DNA of 64,000 nt. It comes from Schistocerca nitens (lineage: Eukaryota > Arthropoda > Insecta > Orthoptera > Acrididae). The number at the start of each line of letters is the position of its first letter. The stretch's first letter is position 1. The notes under the pieces are model-generated. The model ran no database searches. It saw nothing but the letters and a program-made list of their open reading frames with translations, and was not told the origin of the DNA. The stretch lies in contig NC_064622.1 in the NCBI RefSeq assembly GCF_023898315.1, positions 163,576,178 through 163,640,177 of the forward strand, in the 5' to 3' direction. Of the stretch, positions 42,971 through 54,479 are shown piece after piece. The translations under genes were made by a program, and so were the position numbers.

Positions 42971-43608
42971 CTGCAAACCCACAATAATATACATCATCGC
43001 GCAGGAAAAAAAATAAATAAATAAAAGCTGGATACGATCTGTACCGATGTGTGTATTTGATTTGATGTGAGGATGCATATTCAATGGAGGTAATTTGAAA
43101 AACCTTAGCAGGACAGCGATCAGAACAGAATAGTGCAGGCGGAGCAAACTAATGCCGGGGCACGTGCACGATGAGAAGCGAAGAGCACAGGGTGGACAGA
43201 CTGCTGATCGTGCACGTGCGGTTCCATGTTGGCGGCGTGAGCAGAGCAGCGCGGAACACAAAGGCTCATCGCAGCACTGAAGGCATAAGAAGAGTTCGTT
43301 CACGTGGGGGTCAGCGAGTTGTAGGTAGCGTGAGTGACATATGTCGACGCTGAAGCTTTATCTGGAATGTTCCTCAGTTACGCGGTTATGGAAACATTAA
43401 TCGACAGAGCTAGATCAACTTGCAACCTAACGTATGTGAGAGTCAGACCGTCAGTTGAACCACACACTTTGCACTCACTAGAAGCAAGTTAATTCACATT
43501 ACTCTCCAACCATGAAGTGCGTTCATTTTGATCACACGCCCTGCCATCCAAAAGTCTCGGACTCTGTCTAAAGACAACAACGTCTACCTAGGTGACATTC
43601 CCTGCTAG
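42971..43608. other. Inferred intron, no feature
   Basis: Frames on both strands extend from the exon and the flank but show no known domain. An AT-rich AATAAATAAATAAA run lies at about 43010. Confidence 0.4.
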
Positions 43609-43619
43609 CCCTCTGAGAA

Positions 43620-43910
43620 GCCGGCCGGGGTGGCCAAGCGGTTCTAGGCGCTACAGTCTGGAACCGTGCGACCGCTACGGCCGCAGGTTCGAATCCTGCC
43701 TCGGGTATGAATGTGTGTGCTGTCCTTAGGTTAGTTAGGTTTAAGTAGTTCTAAGTTCTAGGGGACTGATGACCTCAGAAATTGAGTCCCAGAGTGCTCA
43801 GAGCCATTTGAACCATTAGTTAGGTTTAAGTAGTTTTAAGTCCTAGGGGACTGATGACCTGAGAAGTTAAGTCCCATAGTGCTCAGAGCCATTTGAACCA
43901 TTTTTTTGAA
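43620..43910 (+). mobile_element. SINE with duplicated 3' half
   Basis: Leu-like head and complete body, then a second copy of the last 90 or so bases (from TTAGTTAGGTTTAAGTAG at 43818). The single 11-bp duplication CCCTCTGAGAA at 43609-43619 and 43911-43921 encloses both, so the doubled tail came in with one insertion event. Confidence 0.9.
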
Positions 43911-43921
43911 CCCTCTGAGAA

Positions 43922-44256
43922 AATATTTATAATTTCTACATTTCCCGTGTCTTGTGACCTCAGTGTATATGCCAGGCTTTTGGTCAGGTATGCCCTCATG
44001 ACGTAACGGCAAAAATTTCTGACGAACAAGCCAAACCTGCTGACTCTTCAAATAACTTTCAAAGCACTGGGAACCGCCGGAAGCCAACTGTGGCCATCTT
44101 AAGGAAACGCCGATTTACCAGCTTCGTAATGTCGGCGTTGGGACGCTACCATCTAGATGCACTCCGGCCGCGTCTTACGGAAGTGCAGCCGCTCCTCTCC
44201 CTTGTTTCAGTGACACGTCCTTACAGTGCACTCGCACCCTCAAGACTCTCAAAATG
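43922..44256. other. No recognisable feature
   Basis: Flank between a SINE and a mariner element; no domain or repeat end recognised. Confidence 0.4.
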
Positions 44257-45568
44257 CGAGGGTAATCCCAAAAGTAAGGTCTCCCGTTTTTTATAAGTAC
44301 ATAGACCTGTTTATTTCTACAATTGTTTACATCAGTTTACAGCTTGAACATTTAGCTATTTTTCGTCATAATCATCATTCCTGTCGATGCATTTTTGTAG
44401 ACGCTATGGCAGTTTTTGTATGCCCCTGTCTTACCAGCTCGCCGCCATGCTGTTCAGAAAGTTATGAACCTCTTCTTTCACCTCGTCGTCGGAACTGAAT
44501 TGCTTTCCGGCAAATGTTCTTTTAACTTAGGGAACAGGTGATAGTTACTGGGCGCCAAGTCTTGACTATAGGGTGCGTTGGTGATTATGTTCCACTGAAA
44601 CTGTTGCAGGAGAGCAACGGTTTGCCGAGCGATGTGTGGGCGAGCGTTGTCATGGAGAATGTGTACGCCCTTGCTCAACATTCCTATTCTCCGGTTGTGA
44701 ATTGCCCGTTTGAGTTTTTTCAGAGTCTCACAGTACCTGTCAGCGTTAACTGTAGTCCCAGTGGGCATAAAGTCGACCAACAATACCCCTTTTCGATCCC
44801 AAAAAACGGTTGTCATGACTTTACCGGCAGACTGTGTTTGTTTGAATTTTCGCAGCTTTGGTGAAGAGGGATGTCACCACTGGCGTGATTGTTGCTTGGT
44901 CTCAGGTATGCCCAGGTTTCGTCACCCGTGACAATTGAGTCCAGAAAGTTGTCCTGTTCGGCTGCAAGGCGGTGAAAAAATGCGCGGGACGCATCAACTC
45001 GTTGGCGCATGTGGTCCTCAGTCAGCATGCGTGGCACCCAGCTTGCGCACACCTTCCGGTAGTTCAATGTTTCCGTTAGAAGTCTGTGAGCGGTGCTTCG
45101 GGACACCTCAGGAACCAACGTGCAGAGATCATCCAGGGTGATTCGCCTATCTTCACGCTTCCTTTGCTCAACCTTCACCACTGTCTCCCCAGAAATTGAA
45201 GGTCTCCCGCTCCTTTGTTCGTCGTGAATTTCGGTCCGACCAGCTGCAAACTCTCACCAACCCTTCGAATATTGTTGACGTCCACGCACGACCCACCATA
45301 CACTTCCGTCAATTGGCGATGGATTTCAATCGGCGCAGTGCCTTTTGCGTTTAAAAACGGAATAACTGCGCGCAATTCACACTTGGCGGTAACATCCAAC
45401 GGGAGCTCCATTCTCAACGGCTGCCAAGCCAAGACTGAGCGCCTCAGCGCGGCGTGCGCATGTTTACACACAGCGCCTGAAGCACTCTTCATAACAGTGT
45501 GACCAACTGCCACACAGAGTTCTGTACTTATAAAAAAATAGGAGACCTTACTTTTGGAATTACCCTCG
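44257..45568 (-). pseudogene. mariner element (DD34D-type), third catalytic residue lost
   Basis: A full-length 1312-bp mariner with about 28-bp inverted ends (CGAGGGTAATYCCAAAAGTA). The transposase is in three overlapping minus frames. The N-terminus (45513-45175) has PLDVTAKCELRAVIPFLNAK and the helix-turn-helix IEIHRQLTEVYG. The middle (45181-44813) has RRITLDDLCTLVPEVSRSTA and SIVTGDETWAYL (first D). The end (44816-44478) has FWDRKGVLLVDFMPTGTTVN, HDNARPHIARQTV (second D) and YSQDLAPSNYHLFPKLK. In the last motif the third catalytic D is N, with 34 residues between. Frameshifts lie near 45178 and 44850. The left flank is TG instead of TA, so the target site has mutated. Confidence 0.92.
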
Positions 45569-45730
45569 TAAATGCTGCAATGAGCTCAGATGTTCTCAGG
45601 ATGCACAATAAATGACGATATCCAATTTTTAGGGAAAACGCATTGGAATTTCAAGTGCAATTGCTGCACTGCATTTGGTCGTCGTTTCAAATAGTTTAAT
45701 TTCACGTTGCACCACAGTGGCTGGTTAAAA

Positions 45731-46255
45731 GTATGAGCCAAAAAATTACGACCACTGCCCACCGTGAGAGAAAATGCCGCCTCAGCCGGCCGGAGTGGCC
45801 GTGCGGTCTGGAGCCGGGCGACCGCTACGGTCGCAGGTTCGAATCCTGCCTCGGGCATAGATGTGTGTGATGTCCTTAGGTTAGTTAGGTTTAATTAGTT
45901 CTAAGTTATAGGCGACTGATGCCCTCAGAAGTTAAGTCGCATAGTGCTCAGAGCCATGCCGCCTCATAGCCTTGAGAACACACGATGCGGCAAAGGGAGG
46001 TGTATAAGCGGAGCAGAGGTGATTTGGCGGCAGTTCTGGCGACGATAAAGGCAGCAAATGGGGAAATCCACTGACATGAGCGACTTTGACAAAGAGGGGG
46101 TAGTTGGAGCGCAGTGCCTGCGGATGAGCGTCTCAGGAACCGCGAAGATGGTCGGCTGCCTGCGTGCTGCTGTCGCGGTTCAAAGACTGTGAACCACTAG
46201 TATGTGACAAGATGTTGGGCGTCCGTGCCTAGGCGCAGATCGTGGACCTCGCGGG
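45731..46255 (+). pseudogene. Tc1-like fragment (5' end and N-terminus)
   Basis: The start resembles the terminal repeat of the 49170-50487 element (GAGCCAAAAAATTACGACCA then CTGCCCACC). After the SINE, ATGGGGAAATCCACTGACAT at about 46058 begins MGKSTDMSDFDKEGVVGAQC, the N-terminal HTH of that Tc1 group. The copy is lost after about 46200. The SINE 45785-45955 sits in the 5' untranslated part. It is 3'-truncated or rearranged. Confidence 0.7.
45785..45955 (+). mobile_element. SINE, Leu-like head with deletion
   Basis: Duplication ATGCCGCCTCA at 45774-45784 and 45956-45966. The head lacks about 20 bp between the A-box region and the B box, and the 3' end stops at GAGCC. Confidence 0.92.
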
Positions 46256-47150
46256 CTAACCAACTACTCGGCGATTATAATTAAAGTGCAGCTTCTCACA
46301 CAGGTCCAGTGTGGGCCTGTAATTGTCACATGGCAGCGAATTGTGGTAGATACTTTATTGTAAAACGGAATAGATTTACGCTGGAAAAAGAATTAGATCC
46401 AGTTTTGGCCATCAGGTGCCAGTCTGGCGTTGTGATTGCAAGAAAGACTTACCGAAATGGTTCCACATGTAATCGATTAGGAAAAGGACGTTGACAGAAA
46501 GGTCATACAGGTGAGAATGCATGATTTTATTTTATTATTAATGGCTGCTTAGACAATTTCTTAAGTATGAGGACTTGAGACGTCCACGAGATGCTGTACA
46601 GCATCTGGTGGTCAAAATTGGAACTAAATTTTTTCGAACGTGAATCAGTTCCATATGTGCTAAGTTTCGCTACTGTAAGGTAATTAGAGCCCACACTGAA
46701 CCTCTGTGAATAGCTGCACATTCAATATAAATGCACTGGCATAAGCTGTTGAAGCACACCGGTAGGCAAAGATGTGGCGTGAATATCGATAGCAGGTACT
46801 AGATAAAGCGTGCCTATCATGAGAAAGGCCAGAGACACACCCGCAAGCAACAGGCCGCTAACGCCCTCTCGACAGCAAGGATTTAGACCGCCGCCGCTGA
46901 CCGGAGGGCCTCATTAACTCACACTCCAGTCTGTCAATTATTCACAGAGAAGGTCACAGGCTACAGCAGTACATAGCGACCAGAGTGGGACTAGCAATGA
47001 GACTAAAGTTTGTAGTAGCAAGATTTCCAATATTGTCTGCAAGAGGATAATGATTGCAGAGCTTGTACCACAACACACGGACTCTATTCCACTCAAGTAA
47101 AAACTTATAGTTTATGTAAATAAAGAACCATATTAATCCATGTGTAGAAA
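46256..47150. other. No clear gene
   Basis: A 61-codon frame at 46309-46494 follows an ATTAAAGTGCAGC motif that recalls a transposon end, but I cannot assign it. Confidence 0.35.
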
Positions 47151-47152
47151 TA

Positions 47153-48513
47153 CACTACTGGCCTTTGAAATTGCTACACCACGAATATGACGTGCTACAG
47201 ACGCGAAATTTAACCGACAGGAAGAATATGCTGTGATTTGCAAATGATTAGCTTTTCAGAGCATTCACACAAGGTTGGCGCCGGTGGCGACACCTATAAC
47301 GTGCTGACATTAGGAAAGGCTCCAACCGATTTCTCATACAAAAACAGCAGCTGACCGGCGTTGCCTGGTGAAACGTTGTTGTGATGCCTCCTGTAAGGAT
47401 TGTAGCCTATCGCGACTGCGGTTCATCGTATCGCGACATTGCTTCTCGCGTTGGTCGAGATCCAATGACTGTTAGCAGAATATGGAATCGGTGGGCTCAG
47501 GAGGGTAATACGGAACGCCGTGCTGGATCCCAATGGCCTCGTATTACTAGCAGTCGAGGTGACAGGCATCTTATCCGCATGGCTGTAAAGGATCGTGCAG
47601 CCACGTCTCGATCCCTGAGTCAACAGATGGGGATGTTTGCAAGACAACAACCATCAGCACGAACAGTTCGACGACGTTTGCAGCAGCATGGACTATCAGC
47701 TCGGAGACCATCGCTGCGGTTACCCTTGACGCTGCATCACAGACAGGAGCGCCTGCGATGGTGTACTCAACGACGAATTTGTGTACACAAATGGCAAAAC
47801 GTCATTTTTTCGGATGAATCCAGGTTGTGTTTACAGCATCATGATGGTCGCATCCGTGTTTGGCGACATCGCGGTGAACGTTCATTGGAAGCGTGTATTC
47901 GTAATCGCCATACTGGCGTATCACCCCGCGTGATGCTACGGGGTGCCATTGGTTACACGTCTCGGTCACCTCTTGTTCGCATTGACGGCACTTTGAATAG
48001 TGTACGTTACATTTCAGATGTGTTACGACCCGTGGCTCTACCCTTCATTCGATCCCTGCGAAACCCTACATTTCAGCAGGATAATGCACGACCACATTTG
48101 CAGGTCCTGTACGGGCCTTTCTGAATCCAGAAAATGTTCGACTCCTGCCTTGGCCAGCACATTCTCCAGATGTCTCACCAATTGAAAACGTGTGGTCAAT
48201 GATGGCCGAGCAACTGGCTCGTCACAATACGCTAGTGACTACTCTTGATGAACTGTGGTATCGTGTTGAAGCTGCATGGGCAGCTGTAGCTGTACACGCC
48301 ATCCAATCTCTGTTTGACTCAATGCCCAGGCGTATCAAGGCCGTTATTACGGCTAGAGGTGGTTGTTCTGGGTACTGATTTCTCAGGATCTATGCACCCA
48401 AATTGCGTGAAAATGTAATCAGATGTCAGTTCTAGTATAATATATTTGTCCAATGAATACCCATTTATCATCTTCATTTCTTCTTGGTGTAGCAATTTTA
48501 ATGGCCAGTAGTG
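47153..48513 (+). mobile_element. Tc1-like transposon, nearly intact
   Basis: A 1361-bp element with ends CACTACTGGCCTTTGAAATT and, inverted, AATTTTAATGGCCAGTAGTG, flanked by TA at 47151-47152 and 48514-48515. A second imperfect repeat (GCTACACCACGAA / TTCTTGGTGTAGC) extends each end to about 33 bp. Confidence 0.94.
47381..48378 (+). pseudogene. Tc1-family transposase with one frameshift
   Basis: A DDE transposase of about 332 codons. The start ATG at 47381 gives MMPPVRIVAYRDCGSSYRDI. The HTH regions are SYRDIASRVGRDPMTVSRIW and ARTVRRRLQQHGLSARRP, with GSQWPRITSS in the GRPR position. The catalytic blocks are VIFSDESRLCLQHHDG (D), TFQQDNARPH (D) and, after a one-base deletion near 48098, SPDVSPIENVWSMMAEQLAR (E) in the frame that ends at 48378. 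With the frame corrected there would be 34 residues between D and E (DD34E). The usual MVWGAI reads MLRGAI. This single indel is the only interruption I see, so the copy is young. Confidence 0.92.
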
Positions 48514-48515
48514 TA

Positions 48516-49165
48516 GGATACTGCCCATCCATAACAACATCCTCTTGCTTGCTTCCTTACAGCACACGACTCTACAATAATCATCCAGAATGTAAAATAT
48601 GATAGGCAGGAGCGGACTGTGACAGATCTTAGGTGAGAGTGCTATGCTTGTGCAGGTACAAGTGATTCAGAGCAGAACGCTCAGCGCAAATTTTTGAACA
48701 TTGGCTTCCATAGTAGACGAACGCTAAGTGTCCCCATATATACGCAACGATATAGTCAATTATGATGCAGTGAACAAGGAATCGTAGAGACTGAACTGTA
48801 GGTAACTCAAAACATGTCGCCTGTTTGGATATCATGTTTCTTGTTCGTGTCCGGATACACCGTTATCCAGGCTGACGGCTGCTCGAAACCTGCCTGTACC
48901 ACGTTCCCAGGCCGCCAGGTGTAGCATTGTACCATGAGGGACATTCACCTTGGCTTCCATGAGACGTATCGTAGCTGCAGAGGTGATCGAAGGCGCCATG
49001 GCGGATGTGGACTACTTCAAAAAGTTCGGCCGATCTGCTTCTCTTCGTGCTTTCGGTCTTCCGCGAAGACGATGTCATCTTCCATCTCTGCGTTTCACAC
49101 GATCAGAGTCGAGCTGCAATTGTTTGAGGAGTCAAACTACGCTGACGTCTTGGCCACCACACACG
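48516..49165. other. No recognisable feature
   Basis: Short frames only; possibly partly Tc1-related on the right side. Confidence 0.4.
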
Positions 49166-49169
49166 GATG

Positions 49170-50487
49170 AGCCAAAACATTATGACCACCTGTTTAATAG
49201 CGTTCTGGTCTACTTTTCAAGCACAGTACAGCAGTGATTCTGCTTGGCATGGGTTCTACAAGTCCTTTATGAGTTTCCCGAAGTATGTTGCACAAGATGT
49301 CCAAGCACTGGTCAAGTAATTCCTGCAAATTATGGGACGGCGAAACTTCCTGGCAGATTAAAACTGTGTGCCGGACTGAGACTCGAACTCGGTACCTTTG
49401 CCTTTCGCGAAAGGCAAAGGTCCCGAATTCGAGACTCGGTCCGGCACACAGCTTTAATCTTCCAGGAAGTTTCATATCAGCGCACACTCCGCTGCAGAGT
49501 GAAAATCTCATACGGAACGGTGGTTTGTGGGCACGCTTTTGGCGCCCGATACGTGTTCCAGCGAGTATAGATCAGGGGCATTTCCTGGCCAAGATATCAG
49601 CGTAAGTTCACATGCTCCTCAAACCACTGCAGTGTGTCGAGGAAAGTTATCCTGCTGGAAGATGTCATCGCGATCAGAGAAGACTTCAACCATGAAGCCA
49701 TACAGGTGGTCCGCAATAATGTTCGCTGCCGTCATGGTGGCTTCAAACACTTCCCCAGGTCCCATAGAACACCAACTCAATGTACCCCATAGCATAATTC
49801 TGCGCTCAGCCGCCTCCGTCTGTGGCGCTGTGCACGTTTCAAGCAGCCATTCACCTGGATAACGTATTGTTAGGACCCAGCCATCGACCTGGTGCAACAA
49901 GAAGTGAGGTTCATCCGACAGGCGACACGTTTCTATTGATCCACGGTGAAAACTCAGCTATGCTGTGCCCACTGCAGTCGTAACTGACGATGGGTGAATC
50001 AAGTCCCACGTAGGGATAGTGTGATGTGAGGCTCCATGTTTAACAGTGGCATTTGGACAATGTGCTCCGGAACACTTGTGCCTGCACCAGCACCGTCAGA
50101 TCGCTGCTCATCCTGGATTACAAGTGGGGGATCTTCCGGCGTCTACGTTTTGTGATCAGTCGTGGACGTCCGATACCATATTGCCTACTCGTTATTTCGC
50201 CATCCTTCAAACACTTTCCATAGGTGTCGTACCCAAACAGCCGACCACATTCGCCGCTTCACAGATTCTCGTTTCCAGCTGCAGCACCACAGCGATGTTA
50301 CCTTTATCAAAACCGATTATGGCAGTGGATTTCCTCATTTCCGGCCCGTATCTTCGCTATAATGACTGCCCAGTTGTCTGTCTTCCGCGTATATACTTTC
50401 CTTACTGCGTCGCCTGCCCGCAACACCGCCAGGAGGCATTCAGCCTCGCGATGGGCAGTGGTCATAATGTTTTGGCTGATCAGTGTT
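49170..50487 (-). pseudogene. Tc1-like element, decayed, with foldback insertion
   Basis: Ends ATGAGCCAAAACATTATGAC at the left and GTCATAATGTTTTGGCTGAT at the right are inverted repeats. The minus-strand frame at 49900-49619 shows HQVDGWVLTIRYPGEW, IMLWGTLSWCSMGPGE, then FSDRDDIFQQDNFPRHTAVV (second catalytic D). Other parts are only recognisable in pieces, for example MRKSTAIIGF near 50330 and signs of the N-terminus. Many stops are present. The foldback element at 49341-49510 sits in the C-terminal region. The 45731-46255 and 55080-55900 fragments are the same group. Confidence 0.8.
49341..49510. mobile_element. Short foldback element with tRNA-like arms
   Basis: A compact member of the family at 13245-13664. 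The two arms meet at CTTTCGCGAAAGGC (about 49410) with almost no loop. The arm from GAAACTTCCTGGCAGATTAA at the left matches the reversed right arm, followed by the non-paired tail GCAGCGGAGTGTGCGC (inverted). It carries mirrored B-box-like sequences GACTCGAACTCGG and CGAATTCGAGACTC. The flanks ATGGGACGG / ATACGGAACGG are an imperfect duplication. Confidence 0.82.
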
Positions 50488-51351
50488 TTCTCCGGATCAG
50501 AGTACAATGAAACACAAGACACTGCTGGGAGCCAGTTGCGCTCCCACAAACCACCGTCTGGTAATTTATGAAAATTGCGTGACCTGTACGTACGCTCATG
50601 CTCATAAATTAACGATAATTGCAGAATGCGGTGCCACACAATGTGCTACTACATGAAACTGGCGCTAATAGCATAGGCACACAGGGAACACACACGACAC
50701 AGATCTGTAAGTCCAAGGTATTGATGATAAGTTGAGAAAACGGTCTCGAAACACAAGCGCTACAAAACGCCACTGTTTCCTGCGCATGCGCCCCAACATC
50801 AATATGGGATATGATCACCATGCACACGTACACAGGCCGCACAACGGGTTGGCATACCCTGGATCAGGTGGTCGAGCAGCTGCTGGGGTACAGCCTCCCA
50901 TTGTTGCACCAGTGCCTGTCGTATCTCCTGAAGTGTCCTAGAGGTGTCAAGACGTGCAGCGATACGTCGACCAATAGCATCCCAGACGTGCTCGATGGGA
51001 TTTAGGTCTGCAGAAAAGGCAGGCCACCCCATTCGCCTGATATCTTCTGTTTCAAGGTACTCCTCGATGATGGCAGCTCGGTGGGGCCGTGCGTTATCAT
51101 CCATCAGGAGGAAGATGGGACCCACTGCACCCCTGAAAAGGCGGACATACTGGTGCAAAATGACGTCCCGATACACGTGACCTGTTACAGTTCCTCTCTC
51201 AAAGACATGCAGGGGTGTACGTGCACCAATCATAATCCCATCCCACACAATCCCATCCCACACCATAAAACCACGACCGCCATATAGGTCCCTTAGAAGG
51301 ACATTAAGGGTTTGGTATCTGGTTCTTGGTTCACGCCAGATGAAAACCCGG

Positions 51352-51555
51352 TGCCGGCCGAAGTGGCCGTGCGGTTAAAGGCGCTGCAGTCTGGAACCGC
51401 AAGACCGCTACGGTCGCAGGTTCGAATCCTGCCTCGGGCATGGATGTTTGTGATGTCCTTAGGTTAGTTAGGTTTAACTAGTTCTAAGTTCTAGGGGACT
51501 AATGACCTCAGAAGTTGAGTCCCATAGTGCTCAGAGCCATTTGAACCATTTGATT
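51352..51555 (+). mobile_element. SINE, Leu-like head (CCGAAGTGGCC subtype), in Tc1
   Basis: Duplication TGAAAACCCGG at 51341-51351 and 51556-51566. Near-identical to the 19368 and 41886 copies but in the opposite orientation. Confidence 0.94.
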
Positions 51556-52130
51556 TGAAAACCCGGCGAGAATCACTGTTCAGACTCTATCTTGACTCGT
51601 CTGTGAACATAACCTGGGACCACTGTTCCAATGACCATGTACTGTGTTCTTGACACCAGGCTTTACGGGCTCTCTTGTGACCAGGGCTCAGTTGAATGCA
51701 CCTTGCAGGTCTCCGGGCGAATAAACCATGTCTGTTCAGTCGTCTGTAGATTATGTGTCTGGAGACAACTGTTCCGGTGGCTGCAGTAAGATCCCGAGCA
51801 AGGCCACCTGCAGTAGTCCGTGGCCGTCTGCGGGCACTGATGGTGAGATGTCGGTCTTCTTGTGGTGTTGTACACTGTGGACGTCCCGTACTGTAGCGCC
51901 TGGACACGTTTCCTGTCTTCTGGAATCGTTGCCTTAATCTTGAGATCACGCTTTGTGGCACACGGAGGGCCCGTGCTACGACTTGCTGTGTTTGACCAGC
52001 CTCCAAGTCGCACTATTATTCTACCCCTTATAACGACATCAATAAGTGTTATTTGAGCCATTTTCAACACACAGCCACCATTAGCACGTCTGAAAACGTC
52101 TGCACACTTACTCGCTGCTCCGTACTCTGA

Positions 52131-52342
52131 GCCCGCATCTCGTGGTCGTGCGGTAGCGTTCTCGCTTCCCACGCCCGGGTTCCCGGGTTCGATTCCCGGC
52201 GGGGTCAGGGATTTTCTCTGCCTCGTGATGGCTGGGTGTTGTGTGCTGTCCTTAGGTTAGTTAGGTTTAAGTAGTTCTAAGTTCTAGGGGACTTACGACC
52301 ACAGCAGTTGAGTCCCATAGTGCTCAGAGCCATTTGAACCAT
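52131..52342 (+). mobile_element. SINE, Gly-like head, in Tc1
   Basis: Duplication CCGTACTCTGA at 52120-52130 and 52343-52353. Head almost identical to the 1527 copy. Confidence 0.94.
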
Positions 52343-52526
52343 CCGTACTCTGACATGCACCAACACACCTCTTCGTATGTGGACTGCTGCCAGCGCCACC
52401 GTGCGACGACCGCAGGTCGAATGCACCGCATGGTCATACCCCGAGGTGATTTAAACGCACAAACCGCCCACCAGAGCGTTGTTACCCCATGTATCAGCAT
52501 ATCCTTAATTTATGAGCATGAGTGTA

Positions 52527-53862
52527 GATACATGGTGACACATACCTCCGGAAACTTAGCAATGGCCGGTGTAATCCATATCAGAATTCAAAGGTGGCCA
52601 ACACGCTAATCATACATGGTATTCCAGGCGGAATGATCAATATTCATGGATATGACAGGGTAGATCATTTGAACCATTTATGTAAACAAATAAAATTGAA
52701 CTATGCCGGTTCATCAGTGTAAGTGTGATTAGTGTACTGTGATATTGTAATTTACAATTCTGTCATAGTGATTCAAATATGTACATGTACACTTGTGAGG
52801 GATGGCCATGCTGAAACAAACGTACAGTGTTAAAAGCGTGTGTTCAGAGTTGTAGTGTGTTTCGAGGAGATGAAAAAGAAGTACTTTCTTTGTGAGGCAA
52901 AAATGTGACAGGTGCATTTCCCCGCCAGGGCATCAATGTTTTGACACTATTGACGTTCAGATGCGGTGTTCAAACTGGCGTCTGTTGAGTAGTGTTTCAG
53001 GGGCGTCACACGCAGATGCTAGTTGTGAATTAATGCAAACGGACAGCACAGAGATTGATATTTGCAACACACATAATCGAACATGTGTGAGGTAGGTTTT
53101 TTCGTGTCAGGAAACAAAATTTCATGTAAATCATTTGGATCAAATGAAACTCAAATAAGTAATGCCTAAGAATACCAACATTGTAAATGAACACTTAAGG
53201 AAGTGACATTGTAAAAGGACAATAAAAATGAAATAAACTAAGGGAAAATAATGTTATTCCACTTCCGGTCACATTTACAGGATTTTCGCTACCTATCAGG
53301 TTTGTACATAGCAAATGGAATGCCTCTTTGCACGGGTGCGTGTGGGAGGCGGTTGTTGCCATCCACAGCAACAGAACGCTGACACTCTGCAAAACTTCCA
53401 CCTGTACACACAATGTACCATATATTATAAAGTAAGCAATATTGGAATTCAATGCTCCGTAGACGACAATGTTATTAGAGACGGCGCACAAGCTCCTACT
53501 GGGAAAGGGTGGGGAAGGACATCGACCATGAATTTTCCAAAGGTAACATTCCGGCAACTGCCACGAATAATATAGGGAAAAGCGCGAAAACATAAATCTA
53601 GATTGTCGTATGGCGATCTGAAGCCATTCGTTCCGAAAACAAGACCAGTTATTAGCCACTGTGCGTTTGTAGCAAACGAAAGCGCTGCAGAGGTGACCGT
53701 TTTCAGGATGAGGATTATTTTACAGTCTAATATAATCCAGTGATAGGCATAGAAAGTATAAGGGGATGAAAGATAAGTACAAGAAGGGAAGAGACGAGGA
53801 ACAGAATGAAACAGTTGGAAGATGGACGACACATTTGAATGTGGGAAATAATGTTGGCTTAC
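52527..53862. other. Inferred intron; no definite feature
   Basis: Several overlapping frames up to 169 codons on the minus strand have no family motif. A + strand 67-codon frame (52892-53095) is cysteine-rich and followed by a GT, but it has no supported acceptor. I leave it uncalled. Confidence 0.4.
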
Positions 53863-53939
53863 CAAGGCAGCAGAAATCATGATCACGAAATCTGCACAGA
53901 GTCCAGCTCCTTTGCCTAATACGAACAGGTTGTGGCGCC
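53863..53939 (-). CDS. Candidate host-gene exon B
   Basis: 77 nt on the minus strand with a strong polypyrimidine tract and acceptor (TCTTTTCCAG before 53939) and donor GTAAGC after 53863. Two bases complete a codon with exon A, then 25 codons follow: RHNLFVLGKGAGLCADFVIM and ISAAL. It ends in phase 0, joining exon C at 42970. The hydrophobic stretch FVIMISAAL suggests a membrane or signal-like segment. The frame is short, so it is weak on its own; the phase match on both sides is the main support. Confidence 0.65.
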
Positions 53940-54167
53940 CTGGAAAAGAATGAAACATAATATATTAGTAAATGTCACAACAAACGAAAAGCAAAATTCA
54001 CAAAGGAAACACACACGTAGTATGGAGAACAGCCATCTTTGCGTAACAAACCAACCCGATCTGCTCATGGTCTATCTGTATCAATAGTTCATTTCAAGGC
54101 CTTGCTAACTTAATGCTAGCTTAGAAACGTGTCACTTTAGGTTTCATGGAATTAATGCCGTGTCTGA

Positions 54168-54326
54168 TGTTCAAAATGTGTGTGAAATCTTATCGGACTT
54201 AACTGCTATTGTCATCAGTCCCTAAGCTTACACACTACTTAACCTAAATTATCCTAAGGACAAACACACACACCCGTGACCGAGAGAGGACTCGAACCTC
54301 CGCCGGGACCAGCCGCACAGTCCATG
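54168..54326 (-). mobile_element. tRNA-SINE, third family
   Basis: Reverse copy, fuller in the middle than 39804-39964 but 5'-truncated. The imperfect 14-bp duplication AATGCCGTGTCTGA / AATGCTGTGTCTGA lies at 54154-54167 and 54327-54340. B box (minus) GGTTCGAGTCC is intact. Confidence 0.88.
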
Positions 54327-54479
54327 AATGCTGTGTCTGAATATTCAATGATAAGCCTATGTTGTATACTGTGCCACAATTTGGTAATGCTAAGGTAATG
54401 TTAAATAAAAAAAGTGTTATGAAGATTTCAGTATATTTGTAAAACGCACCAGAGTCTGTCCCATCCTCTCACACATTCA

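Larger units (their letters stand above)
50593..52524 (-). pseudogene. Tc1-like (DD34E) element hosting two SINEs
   Basis: Inverted ends CGCTCATGCTCATAAATTAA and TTAATTTATGAGCATGAGTG are flanked by TA at 50591-50592 and 52525-52526. Without the SINEs (51352-51555 and 52131-52342) the length would be about 1.5 kb. The transposase starts around 52050 with MAQITLIDVVIRGRIIVRLG. A frameshift leads to EAGQTQQVVARALRVPQSVI (HTH) in 52006-51587, ending at MFTDESR (first D), where the SINE begins shortly after. The C-terminal part 51266-50799 has LMDDNARPHRAAII (D) and ADLNPIEHVWDAIGRR (E), with 34 residues between. Residue S before ADLN is changed from the usual SPDLN. Confidence 0.9.

Noticed and set aside
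52892..53095. Plus-strand cysteine-rich 67-codon frame with a following GT
   Set aside because: No supported acceptor or family motif; opposite strand to the exons of the gene model.
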